Source: Chelonoidis abingdonii
Lineage: Eukaryota > Chordata > Testudines > Testudinidae
Length of the DNA stretch: 64,000 bases
NCBI RefSeq assembly: GCF_003597395.2
Contig: NC_133770.1
Location: 26,590,474 to 26,654,473, forward strand
Direction: 5' to 3'
The stretch's first letter is position 1. Each line of letters opens with the position of its first letter. The notes beneath the pieces were generated by a model that searched no databases, was not told where the DNA came from, and worked only from the letters and a program-made list of their open reading frames with translations. Positions 1 through 10,179 of the stretch are shown one piece after another. Position numbers and translations under genes: made by a program.

Positions 1-127
1 TATGAAAATTATCCTTCTTTACATCTCTTCTTTAAAATAACGTCTGCCATGATGCCTTCAAAACACTTGATAACGGTTAGGCTGCTGGTGTGCTGTGATT
101 GCTGCTTATTACATAAATCAGAACTGT

Positions 128-318
128 CTCATTCTTACCTCGTTCTCCCTCTGCCTCTTTGTTGTAGTCACCTATTGTCTTTTGTCTTATATTTAGACCA
201 TACGCTCTTTGGGGAAAGACAGTCTGTCACTACAAGTGCTTACAGCACTTTGCACAGTGGGGCCCCAGTCCTGGATTGGTGGCCACAAGGCAGTACTGCA
301 ATACTAATTAAATAAAAA
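128..318 (+). repeat. L2-like LINE, 3' end
   Basis: The stretch reads as the 3' untranslated end of an old LINE: a phrase equivalent to 'attgtaagctctttggggcagggactgtct', then 'cagcactttgcacagtggggcccc', then a 'tactgcaatactaattaaataaa' tail. The same tail is seen reversed at 20441-20563 and 49992-50105 and forward near 41205-41280, so it is dispersed. It abuts the SINE that starts at 319. Assignment to L2 is from recognition of the pattern and is inference. Confidence 0.55.
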
Positions 319-488
319 TCATAGAATATCAGGGTTGGAAGGGACCTCATCTAGTCCAATCCCCTGCTCAAAGCAGGACCAATCCCCAGACAGATTTTTA
401 CCCCACTTCCCTAAATGGCCCCCTCAAAGATTGAACTCACAACCCTAGCTTTAGGGAGCCAATGCTCAAACCACTAAGCTATCCCTGC
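319..488 (-). repeat. tRNA-derived SINE with CR1-like tail (Cry I-like)
   Basis: Read on the minus strand, a tRNA-like head (A-box-like TAGCTTAGTGGTTTGAGCA at 464-481, B-box-like GTGAGTTCAATC at 429-440) is followed by a body and a tail whose plus-strand form is CATAGAATATCAGGGTTGG, the hallmark of CR1/turtle SINE 3' ends. Turtle Cry I SINEs share their 3' end with CR1 LINEs and are thought to be mobilised by CR1 reverse transcriptase. The copy is diverged and inserted at the A/T-rich end of the L2-like fragment. Confidence 0.75.
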
Positions 489-499
489 TGGGCAGTTTT

Positions 500-590
500 C
501 TGCCCTAGATCCCTAAATGGCCCCCTCAAGGATTGCATTCACAAGGCTGAGTTTAGGAGGCCAATGCTCAAACCACTGAGCTATCCCACC
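500..590 (-). repeat. second SINE tRNA-like head, same orientation
   Basis: A second head lies directly upstream (minus-strand sense) of the SINE at 319-488. Its A-box-like element is at 565-582 and its B-box-like GTGAATGCAATC at 531-542; it includes the 'ctaaatggccccctcaaggatt' body but no tail of its own. The arrangement is head-head-tail. It may be a dimeric SINE or one SINE inserted beside another. Confidence 0.65.
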
Positions 591-722
591 CTAAACTCTA
601 TTTACTTCATAGGAAGCAGGCAGCCCAGAGTAATAGGCCTCAAGATATTAAAACATACATATGTTAAGCACTCGAATAGTCTCATTAAGGTCAATGGGAC
701 AACGCAGATACTGTCTAGACCA

Positions 723-829
723 TCAGGGATGGTCTAGACAATATTTGGTCCTCCATGAGGGCAGGGGACTGGACTCGATGACCTCTCGAGGTCCCTTCCA
801 GTCCTAGAATCTATGAATCTATGAATCTT
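723..829 (+). repeat. CR1 LINE 3' tail
   Basis: Sequence of the type 'agggatggtctagacaatatttggtcct', then 'ggactggactcgatgacctctcgaggtcccttccag', ends in tandem AATCTATG units at 806-828. This is a strongly 5'-truncated CR1 copy with its usual octamer tail. Confidence 0.75.
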
Positions 830-2102
830 AAGGCTGTGCTGTGCATGCATATGCAGCTAAAATACCTAGCTAGTTAATTGCCTCATCCCCTAATTTAAAG
901 CTAGGGAAACTTGCACTGCTAGTTGAAAAGAAATTGTACAGTGTGTTAGTGTGAGAAAGTATTACAATATATATCTTAGGAATCAGAGACGGTATAATAA
1001 AAAAAAAGTTGGCAATGAAATTGTACTAGACTATTATGCTAAAGAGATTAGTATAATTATAGAAGAGAAAATATTACAAGATGTTAAACAAATATAACTA
1101 AGGTTGTAGAAAGATATCTGATATACTATGTTATTTGAGAAATAGCATTTGATCATGTAATTAGAGATTGTTTGTTGTTATGAATACTCATCAGGGGCAG
1201 CATTAAGGCTGTTTGTTCAACCTTAACTGTAGCATTTCCTGACTTTTGAGTGCTTAACTGTAAAATATTAGAATTGAATTGCCTTGGATCTAGTGTAGGT
1301 GTGCAGGGAATGAGAAGGTCTTAAGGAGCCTTTCCTACTCCCTCCACTTGTGTGCAACTTGAGAAAGAGTCAGCATACCTGCAGTCCCTCTGCTCAATGA
1401 TGTGTGTCCATGCAGAGCATAAATTGCTCCCAAAAGGGAATAAAGGCCATGGTGATGCCTGCAAGATGCAGCCTGCATACTAGGGGGTTTGGGGACTGCA
1501 TGTGTCATATCTCTCTTCAAGCTCCCTTTGGGACAGTGTGGTTCTGCACTGCAGGACAGTGCCAAATGGCATAATTTAGCCCTTAATGATCTCTGATTTA
1601 ATATAGTTTTTCATGTGAAATATCTTAAACAGAACCAATGGTGTAACTGCAGGAATATTTTTCAGGCTTAGCGATCCATTTAAGAGCTTACGTTGGATGG
1701 AATGATCTTGAAATAGCTCCAGGCACATATAGTGTAGGACAATTTGAACTTGAAGAAGTGGGGCTCTCATGTCCAGAGGGAGTGACACAATTAGCAAACA
1801 AACCCAGGTAAAGTTGTTGCTTTTAGTGTGTCATGCTCTTGACATTGAGGGGTCCTGCATACTGAGTTCACTGATTGAGCTTCTCTGTTGCTACAAGGGC
1901 CAACTTTTTAAAGAGTATATGTATGTATATGAATTTTTATGCTGGATAAGATCATGGATGAGAGCACAGCATGCTATTAACACTTTTAAAATGCACTCAC
2001 CCACATTGTGGGGGCTTCCTGTTGAAGGAATTGTTTAGGATTTTAGATTATACTGCTGCACTCTGTATGGTCCTAATCCAACTCTCACTGAAGTCATAAT
2101 GC
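830..2102. other. no recognised feature
   Basis: AT-rich sequence with only short, unconvincing open frames on either strand. I recognise no repeat or gene. Confidence 0.5.
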
Positions 2103-2480
2103 TGTGACGATTCTCAGAGTGCCCAGGTTTGTGAGTCACCCTGTTATCTCCTTGCTTCAGTGAAAGGGAGAGAGACTTGCTGGTGCTTAAATGGGTGTCA
2201 CTTTCCTGATACCACCAGTCTGTTAGTCACCCAGACAATCGTCTTAGATCTCTGCCAGCCCTTACTTTGCTTTGCAGGTTAACCTCAGCCCCTCTGAAAG
2301 GGTCCCCAGTAGTAACCAGTCCCTACCACTGAACACTCATAGAAATTAGCAGACAAGCTGCCCCTGAAGGAACAGTTCATACACAGCTTGACTAGTACAA
2401 CTTAGGATCAGGTCCTTCATAACATAATAGCACTGAAATATACTTATAGTGAAACAATAATAAATTACACTGGTGTACAA
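2103..2480 (+). repeat. LTR-like fragment
   Basis: Begins TGTGACGATTCTC and contains a long non-coding segment of the kind found in turtle LTR elements, ending in A/T-rich sequence with AATAAA-like hexamers near 2457-2465. I find no matching CA end or target duplication, so the 3' boundary is arbitrary and part of 2400-2480 could belong to the repeat that carries the broken gene at 2849-3900. Confidence 0.35.
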
Positions 2481-2848
2481 TTTTTGAGAAGTCGTCTGCT
2501 TCAGAGATAAAATGTGGTATTTATTATGTATTTTGATGTGCTGAATTCAAATATGACAATTAAAACAACTGATTGGCTACTGTTTCTAAGATATTTAAGT
2601 TTTTACATTTTATGTCTATGTATATTGTATAGATAGTAGAGTTTTAATCATAATTGTAAACCTAGGTCTTTTCATGCGTTTATGGTTGCTTTACATGAAT
2701 ATTTCACCTGTCCTGTTTATGTAACACTTAAAAAGATCAGCAAAAGGGTTATATAAATAAATTTATGATGAAACAAAAGGCAAAAAACTATTATGTACAT
2801 AGTTTTAGTCCTATTCAGTGTCTACTTGGCGCTATCTTGGCTTGTCTC

Positions 2849-3900
2849 TTGTGATTCATTAAATGGAGCATTCTTGTCACTGTCCAGCAATAGTCTGCAA
2901 GCATTGATGGGCTCCATTTGCCCTGATAGCGTTCTCCATTGTTGCAATGTCCTGGTGAAATTGCTCGCCTCGTGCTCGTCGCTCACTGCTGCACAGTTCG
3001 GTGGAAAAAAATCTAGATGAGAGCGCAAAAAAATGGGATCTTTAGTGACATGTTGCAACAAGCTTTTGTATGCCTGAGGAGGTTTTCCACCAACAACAAC
3101 TGTAGTTGTCTGCCTTGTTGTTCCAAGAAAATGTATTGCCACTAACTGGAAGGCTTTCCATGCCGTCTTTCCTTGCCACGCAGTGCGTGTCAAATGCATC
3201 ATCTGGAAGAAAGTTCACGAATCTGAGGACCAACAAAGACACTTTCCTTTATCTTAGCTTCACTTAACCTTGGAAATTTTCCACAGAGGTACTTGAAAGC
3301 TGCTTGTGTTTTGTCAATGGCCCTGACAAAGTTCTTCATCAGACCCAGCTTGATGTATAAGGGGGCAACAAAAGTCTTCCTTGACATTCAACAAGTGGTG
3401 GATGCTGAACACTTTTCCTCCCAAGGCTCCAATGACTGTTGGAGTGGCCAATCTTTCTTGATGTAGTGGGAATCTCTTGCACGACTATCCCATTCTGCAG
3501 AGAAAACAGCAGTACTTTGTATTCAGTTTGCAGACCAAGCAAAGAGAGCAACAACTTCAAATCGCCACAAAGCTGCCACTGATGTTGGTCATAGTTTAGC
3601 ACCTCAAAAGGTTGTTTCATGTTGTCATAGGTTTCCTTCATATGGGCTGCATGACCAAACTGGAATTGATGGCAAAACATTGCCATTATGCAGCAAAACA
3701 GCTTAAGACTCGTCTTCGATGAATCAATGAACAGTGTCCACTCATCTGGATCGTCGAACGATGTTGAGGGCTGCCATCACACCATCGATGTCTTGCAGGC
3801 TACAAGATCACCTTCCATGAAGAAGAATGGGACAAGATCCTTTTGATGGGTCACGGAACATGGAAACCCTAACATCACCTGCCAGGAGATTCCACTGCTG
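2849..3900 (-). pseudogene. broken ORF of an unnamed multicopy, transposon-like protein family
   Basis: Conserved blocks occur in order on the minus strand but in different frames. Reading 5' to 3': a block with MKETYDNMKQ at about 3600-3640; then KLGLMKNFV and GKFPRLSEAKIKESVFVGPQ (about 3230-3350); AWKAFQLVAIHFLG (about 3115-3160); SHLDFFPPNCAAVSDEH (about 2975-3030); EQFHQDIATMEN; and RYQGKWSPSMLADYCWTVT, ending near 2850. At least four frameshifts plus stops break it, so it is a relic of a protein of more than 300 residues. I recall this family as a multicopy uncharacterised protein in animal genomes, probably TE-encoded, but cannot name a catalytic domain or superfamily. No terminal repeats were found. 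Confidence 0.6.
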
Positions 3901-4785
3901 TACTCTGGAGCCCAACAGCTAGACTATAGCCAATCAACAATTTTAAGCATCCTTTTCGTTCTTAGTGACCCAGAATTAGTAAAGTTTGACTACATTTATT
4001 TCAGAAGCATTTTGGCTGTAGAGCAGTGTTATTTACCAAAGGCTAAGTTTTGAGAGATAGCGAGCAAGGATAATACGTGGAAGCAGAAATGGTTACACAT
4101 ATGAAATAAAACATGAAGCACAATCCTAGGTCCAAACTTATCAGTTACCTTTCCTGTTTAATAAAGTAGATTTTCTCCCAAGGATTCCATCTTTGATGGA
4201 GCTGCTGGTTTTCAATCAAAACCACTATCCAAGTGCTCACTCCATGCCCTTTAAGGGGTTTCCTCCATGAATAGATGACAAAATGTTTTATTTGTCCCCC
4301 ATTTATAGTCCAGTTAACCCCTGAAGTGTGCGCCAAGTAACCTCTTCTCCTCCAATGCTTGTTATTCCTGTTGACTTCAAGCGTCTGTACTTCATTCGCA
4401 TTCAGTTCAAACAGGTGATGGGAGGCCCACTGTGAAACAATGCAATACTTAATTTACGTCAGTTAGCTAAATGGACTGGCACCCTGACTCTGGGGGAAAA
4501 CCTGTTTCTGCTGGTGACTCATACCTTGATACAGACTCTCAAGATATATACTGAAAATATATGCACAACTCCTCCATCCATACATCTTGCAATGATTAGG
4601 AAGAGCCGAATGACACAAGCTTTTATTAAGTTCCTTACATGATATTATTTATGGATAAATACTCTGAAAGCATTTTGTTAGGTGCGGTTTGTCAGTTCTT
4701 GTAGGAATTGCTGATACAGAGCAGTGAAACCTTTGCCAGTTAGCACCACTGGGTCTCTGTGTCACAAATGCATATTCTTAAGTAA
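3901..4785. other. no recognised feature
   Basis: No repeat recognised. On the minus strand 4145-4453 is open for about 100 codons with no ATG near its start and no motif I know; length alone does not distinguish it from a chance open frame. Confidence 0.45.
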
Positions 4786-5164
4786 GGGCTTGTCCACACT
4801 GGCAAGTTTTCTCACCAAAAATTGCCTTTTGATGACAAAACAGCGATAGCATACATACTGCAACATGATTTTTGTCAAGAAAAATGCCCATTTTTGGTGA
4901 CAAAAAACTTCCCCCAAGAGACTTTTGTCTTTTCTCCTCCCTGTTGACAAACAGCCAGTGTAGACAGAACACCTTTTTACTTTGATTTTATTGGCCTCCA
5001 GAAAGTGTCCCACAATTCCCATGTCGCCGGTCTAGTCAGTGGTCTGAACTCCACTGCCCTGCAGCCAACCTGCCCCTCCCTCTTGCAAGCCCTGGGAATT
5101 TTAAATCTCATTTCATCCTTGCTGGCTTCCACTGTGAGTTTCCCAGGTAGCTTCCCAGGTGAAC

Positions 5165-5685
5165 ATGGCTGGCTATCACACCATACCCACTCCTGCTTGG
5201 ACCACCACTGAGCTGTTGGATCTGATTAGTATATGGGGAGAGGAGTCTGTTCAGTCACAGCTGCGATTAACTCATAGGAATCAGGACACATAAAGGCAAA
5301 TTTCTCTAAGCTTGTGTGAAAACGGCTATGATCTGTGGCAGTGCAGAGCGAAGATAAAGGAGCTAAGGCAGGTGTACCATAAGGCGCGTAAGGCGAACCC
5401 TCCGGTGGTGCACCTAAGACCTGTGACTTCTATAAGGAACTGAATGCTATCCTTGGTGGTGACCCCACTTCCATTGCTGATAGCCCAATGGATACTTCGG
5501 AAGCAGCAGAAAGAGGGGGTAAGCCGGAGGCTGAAATTCTGGATGAAGAAGTGGAGCTAGAAGAGGATGTGGAACTCCCAGCAGGGTCGCTGGCAGCCAG
5601 CCAGAAACTTTTCTGTACTCCAGAATTGCTCTACAGGGAGCAGGAAGCAGATGAGATGCCGGTCAAATTGCTGTGGCTTGTGTAG
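5165..5685 (+). pseudogene. Harbinger ORF1, SANT/Myb-like (trihelix) DNA-binding protein, broken
   Basis: From ATG at 5165 the frame gives a SANT/trihelix first helix, AWTTTELLDLISIWGEESV, and stops at TAA 5291. Homology resumes downstream: QCRAKIKELRQVYHKARKAN (about 5345-5400), then in another frame DFYKELNAILGGDPTS and an acidic linker running to the stop after 5682. In Harbinger transposons the Myb-like protein binds sub-terminal DNA and helps bring the transposase to the nucleus and the ends. At least one stop and two frameshifts make this copy non-functional. The order of motifs matches the SANT/Myb family carried by turtle Harbinger elements. Confidence 0.75.
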
Positions 5686-6031
5686 GGAATCAAAAAGTGG
5701 GAGGCAAGTAGTGCTTTATGTGAGCTGGACATTGCCCTTTGTAGCTAATCTGCATGGCCAAGCAGGGTGTCGATGGACATCTAGATCTGCAGGGAATCCT
5801 CCTGAGAGGCTCTGGAAAGTTTCCAAGAGGTACTTGTTAATCTTCTGCCACAGATTCCAAGGGATTGCAGCCTTGTTAGATCCCCCATTGTAGGAAACTG
5901 TACCATGCCATTTAGCAATTACTGGAGCTGGGACCAAAGCAGCACATAGCTGAGCTGCTTATAAACCGAGTTGAAAGCCACAAGCATGCAGTAGTTGTGC
6001 CATGGTTTCCCTGTTCACCCACAGAAGTGAG

Positions 6032-6262
6032 AAAAATTGTGTGATCCCACCAATCAGTGCTTGTTTCCCTAGCCCAAAAGCGACAGTCTACCGTATGCAG
6101 CTGCTCTGTGAATGCCAAAAGCACCGGTAAGATGCTGCTGTCCATATCACACTCGGGTGCCTGCGTTCCATCCTCTGACAGTAATTTTGCTAATAACTCT
6201 GCTGCCATGCGCAATGTTCTCACAACAGTTAACAGCGCATAGGAGAGAAGTGCGAGATCCAT
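6032..6262 (-). pseudogene. Harbinger transposase ORF2, N-terminal remnant
   Basis: The minus frame contains CRFWARETSTDWWDHTIF (about 6032-6085), which I recognise as the segment just upstream of the DDE nuclease core in turtle Harbinger transposases. It is preceded by about 55 residues of leader. After this motif the similarity stops, and none of the D, D or E catalytic blocks is found before the end of the ORF1 relic. This fits an internal deletion that removed most of the transposase while sparing its start. Confidence 0.6.
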
Positions 6263-6843
6263 CCTCTCTCACTGCAGATGCTGGCATGCACTACAAAGAG
6301 TGACAACTGGAAAAACGGACCAAAAGGAAAGCCAGAACGGTGCAAAAGGAAATCAGAAACCGTTGGAGAGCTGGGACACAAAGCGGCACATGATGGGATA
6401 TTTTGCATGTCCCAGGATGCACCGCACTCCATTTCCACCTTCCCACAACAACCTAGCAACAGACGGTGTCGCCGAGCACTGTGGAATACATACCCACAGT
6501 GCATTGCTCATGCTGTCAACATTGGTGCTCCAAATGTGGACATGATCTGTTGACAAATGGAGCAAATGTTGACTGGCTTTGCAACTTTGATTTTGTCAAT
6601 TTTTTTTGTGTCAACATTAGTTTCGTCGACAAAATTTGCCCGTGTAGACAAGTCCTAAGATATTAAAGTACAGTAAAAACCATATGTCTACTGAACCAAT
6701 TCTAATTTGGTACACAGAGTAGCTGAACTTTGAAAAAGTCTACAGTTTGTGGCAGATGGAAGTGATAAAATGCTGATCTATAATTAGTTGTTCAGAAACA
6801 CCTGGTCCACTGATCAATATTGTTATAAGACAGAAAAGGTTGT

Positions 6844-7007
6844 GGGCCAGATTTGTAAAAGAATGTGAGCACCTAAAGGTGCAAATAGTGCCTAATGTGC
6901 TTTTCAAATTAAAATCAATGGGAGTTAGGTCCCTAGATGCTTTTGAAAATTTCCCTAGGCATCCTTCTGCATATGTAGGCACCTAAATACCTTTGAAAAT
7001 CTGGCCC
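6844..7007. repeat. short inverted-repeat element (MITE-like)
   Basis: Begins GGGCCAGATTTGTAAAAG and ends CTTTGAAAATCTGGCCC, an imperfect inverted repeat. It contains internal 'gcacctaaa' and 'aatcaatgggagttagg' phrases common in sauropsid repeats. No clear target duplication is visible, so the superfamily is unresolved. Confidence 0.55.
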
Positions 7008-7942
7008 TAAGATCTTTGAGGTATGGATTATCTCTTACTAAGTGTTTATACAATATCTAGGATAACAGTGTCCTGAGCTAAGTTGGGGTCTGTAGATGAC
7101 AGTGTAATACAAATACTAGCAAAGCTACTCAGATAAAGATTAATTACACTGTGTCTCAAATTAAAGTCTTTTGTGGGAAGCATACAAGATTCATAGTGAG
7201 AGTAAATAGCACTAACTGTGAAGTTACTTGCATGGAAGCAGCAGTGCTCATATCCCACATCAGAAGACAGAATGAACAGTAGCAACTAATCAGTGTTCAG
7301 GCTCATAAAGCCTCCATTCCAGCAAGAGCAGAGGGATGTTAGTTCTCTTGAGAGACCAGAAGCAACTGAGTATTTTGCTCCTTAATCTGTCCAGCAACTA
7401 AAAAGTAATTAGTCAGTGCCCAGAACAGGAAAAAAAATTCTTCACGGATTATCCAAAGTTTAGCAGGATATAGCAAAGCTGCCATTACATTTATATCCTA
7501 AAGGCTTGTTTGGGTCTTGCCAGAATTTTCCTGCTATTTTGCATAGCTAGACTGAGATCAGGAAAGATAAGCATTCTGCTCTCTGCAATGATAATGTAAC
7601 TTACTAAGCACTTACTATTTTCTGCTTCTCTCCAATGTCTATGATCCTTGTGATCCCAGCTACATTTTGGACCTTCTTTGATCTTACTGGAGTCTTTTTC
7701 TCCAAAATTAAAATAATTTATGAAACGTGTGGAGAACTTACTCTCCAAAATCACCTTTTTTTTATGTTAGAGACTTTATCAGCAATCCCTGAAAATATGG
7801 TATTTTTTTTCCGCTGGCCTCAATCTGACTGTCTGACAAAGCTATTTCTCATGGCTCACCTACCATGTTTTGGAGTTCTTTTGTGATTCCACCTGCTTTC
7901 CCATATAGACCAAGAACCCAGATCTTCTACTCTAGCATCTAA
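7008..7942. other. no recognised feature
   Basis: AT-rich sequence without convincing repeat or coding signal. Confidence 0.45.
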
Positions 7943-8341
7943 GGGCATGGCTACACTACAGAATTATGTTGACTTAAGTTAGCTCAGCATACTGCTGCTG
8001 CAGTAATTAAATTGCCTTTTACATGTGTACACTATGTTCTTTGTGTCGCCAGTGTGCGCCTTCGTCAGGAGCGCTTATACTGATTGTACTGTCAGTATGG
8101 AGCATTCTGGGATGGCCTCTGAAAGCCAGTAACAACTGATGTATGCAGCATAGTGTCTACACCGATAGTGCATTGACTTCGCTACATCGACATTGACTAT
8201 ATGCATCTCATCGAAGTGGAGTTATTAAGTCGGCATAGCAGGGCAGTTATGTCAGTGGGCACAAACTAGTGTAGATACTTTCATAGTTAGGTCAGCCTAA
8301 GCTGCCTTGCATTGACCTAACTCTGTAGTGTAGACCAAGCT
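7943..8341. mobile_element. Harbinger-type MITE, 399 bp
   Basis: Left end GGGCATGGCTACACTACAGA and right end TCTGTAGTGTAGACCAAGCT are inverted repeats of the TCTACACTACA type shared by the Harbinger elements here. TAA flanks both sides (7940-7942, 8342-8344). There is no coding capacity. It was presumably mobilised in trans by a Harbinger transposase. Confidence 0.75.
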
Positions 8342-9318
8342 TAAATTATCACTTTTGGTCTCCATCAACCCCACCATTTCTTCTACTGAAAACAACATGC
8401 CTAACTTGTTCAGTTCAACATTGCATTTAGAGAAATTACTCCTCAGGTGCTCCAGACTAGTACTTGGATGCAACAAAGGTTGTTTTATTTCATCCATTGT
8501 CTTCCCTTCCCTACCCACCTGTCTCATGGGAGTGAGTGGGTGCATAGTGCCTGCTTATTCCTCTGTCCTAAAGCAAAGGCTAGGTTGCCATTTTTGAGTG
8601 TCAGTTCAAGTCACAATATAGTCTTTAGTGAGTGGCATTTGTGAGCAAGAACATATGTAACAATTAAATCTTTCCCCTCCTTCTTTTAGTATTTTTTCTT
8701 CAAGTTCAATCTTTCTCTCTCCCTCCCATTGTTACTCTGACTTCTGTCCATCAATTTATTCTAACCAATAAATTATTCAAAGGTGTGTTTCAAGAGTACG
8801 AGGATGGGTGAAAGGCAATAATAAATTCCATCCCTTTCTACAGCATGCTTGCATCTATAATATGGGAGCACTACAAGGGAAAGGTGAAGTAGCTGATTTA
8901 ATGAATTATGTATATGTTTTGCAGAAGTATCCTCTCAAATGCTTAAAGTAATATGACTTTAATGAGCCATGTAGTATCTGTAGTTTTTGCTTTGTTGAAC
9001 ATTTTCCCCCTGGTAAACTGAGTCATTAATATTAATTTGAAATTGAGTAGCCAATTACAGGGTTGGATAGGAAGCGAGGGGAAAAAAACTGTTTGAAAAC
9101 AAAATGTCTGTTCGTACACATTGAAGGAACTGGAAGTCATTAGAATCTGTGGGTTTGGATTAGTGAGCACTGTTGAGGTCTAATTAATGAATACACCTTG
9201 CCCATTCAATTGCAATATCAAATTTTGTTTAACTAAAGCAAAATGGTTATCAATAAGGTAGTAGAATTCTATAGCTGAATTTTTATTCCCCATTTTTCCT
9301 TAGCAGTTTTGTGGAGAT
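8342..9318. other. no recognised feature
   Basis: No repeat or gene recognised. Short open frames on both strands lack domains. Confidence 0.45.
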
Positions 9319-9354
9319 GATAGATAGATGGATAGATAGATAGATAGATAGATA
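9319..9354 (+). repeat. (GATA)n microsatellite
   Basis: About nine GATA units, interrupted once by GATG at 9327-9330. Likely length-polymorphic. Confidence 0.9.
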
Positions 9355-9589
9355 ACAAGGTGGGGCTGGAAGCACCATGTATTGTAAAGGTTGCCTGACA
9401 CTTCCCGTTAGTAGACTCTGTTTTCAGTTCATTATAACTTTCCAAAATGTTTATTGTGTGGGCTGATGGACCCTGACATTCAAATTTCTGAAGATTGTTG
9501 TATGCGGCTCAGCAGGTCAGCAAGTTTGGCCACTCCGTGCTATATAATGATAAGAACTCTCAAAAATCAGTTCCTAGTTGTCTCAACTG

Positions 9590-9765
9590 GGGCACCCAAA
9601 ACAAACTGACACTTTTGATCTTAATCTGTCTGTGCATCTCCCTATATGTAAAATGGGGATAATACTACCCTCCTTTACCTCTGATGGATGTGGAGAAAAT
9701 AAATGAATGTGTGGAAAGCACTCTGACACCATAGTGGTGAGAGCAATAGAAAAGCACAGTTAGAA
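9590..9765 (+). repeat. MIR-like SINE fragment
   Basis: Contains a 'ctgtgcatctccctatatgtaaaatggggataatacta' core and a downstream '...aaataaatgaatgtgtggaaagcactctgacaccat' segment that follows the MIR/LINE tail pattern. Strongly diverged. Confidence 0.45.
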
Positions 9766-9909
9766 TATCATGCAGTAAATAGAATATGGAGCCACACACT
9801 GGACAATGAGGAGAAAACAAAATATTGAAGAGCTGCTAATTAATCCTGTGCACAGAAAGAGGCCCTAGTCCTATGGAAATAACAGTATATGATTGTGTGT
9901 CAGGGCTGA

Positions 9910-10179
9910 GGGCTTGTCTACACTACCCGCTGGATTGGCTTGCAGCGATCGATCCAGCGGAGGTCGATTTATCGCTTCTAATATAGCACTTGCCCGTTGA
10001 CTCTGGTACTCCACCAGAACGAGGAGTGCAAGCAGAATCGACGGGAAAGCATCAGCTCTGAAGACACCGTAAGACTTAGATCTGTAAGTAGATCTAAGTA
10101 CGCTGACTTCAGCTATGCTATTCACGTAGCTGAAGTTGTGTATCTTAGATAAACCCTGCACAGTAGTGTAGACAAGCCC
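9910..10179. mobile_element. Harbinger-type MITE, 270 bp
   Basis: Perfect 17-bp inverted repeats, GGGCTTGTCTACACTAC at 9910 and its complement ending at 10179. The flanks are TGA and TAA, a slightly decayed 3-bp duplication. An internal palindrome around 10080-10150 ('agatctaagtacgctgacttcagct' against 'agctgaagttgtgtatcttagat') makes the right half able to fold. No coding capacity. Confidence 0.8.

Larger units (their letters stand above)
4786..6655 (+). mobile_element. PIF/Harbinger DNA transposon, complete ends, 1.87 kb
   Basis: The ends are imperfect inverted repeats: GGGCTTGTCCACACTGGCAA on the left and TTGCCCGTGTAGACAAGTCC on the right. They are flanked by a 3-bp TAA duplication (4783-4785 and 6656-6658), the TWA target typical of PIF/Harbinger. 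Inside are a SANT/Myb-like ORF1 relic on plus (5165-5685) and the N-terminal part of a transposase-like ORF on minus (6032-6262), i.e. convergent. The catalytic body of the transposase appears to be missing, so this is an internally deleted, non-autonomous copy. Confidence 0.85.

Noticed and set aside
4145..4453. About 100-codon open frame on the minus strand with protein-like composition
   Set aside because: No ATG near its start, no recognised motif, and several frames of this length are expected by chance in 64 kb.
9319..9354. Tandem repeats as a CRISPR-like array
   Set aside because: Simple GATA microsatellite without spacers.
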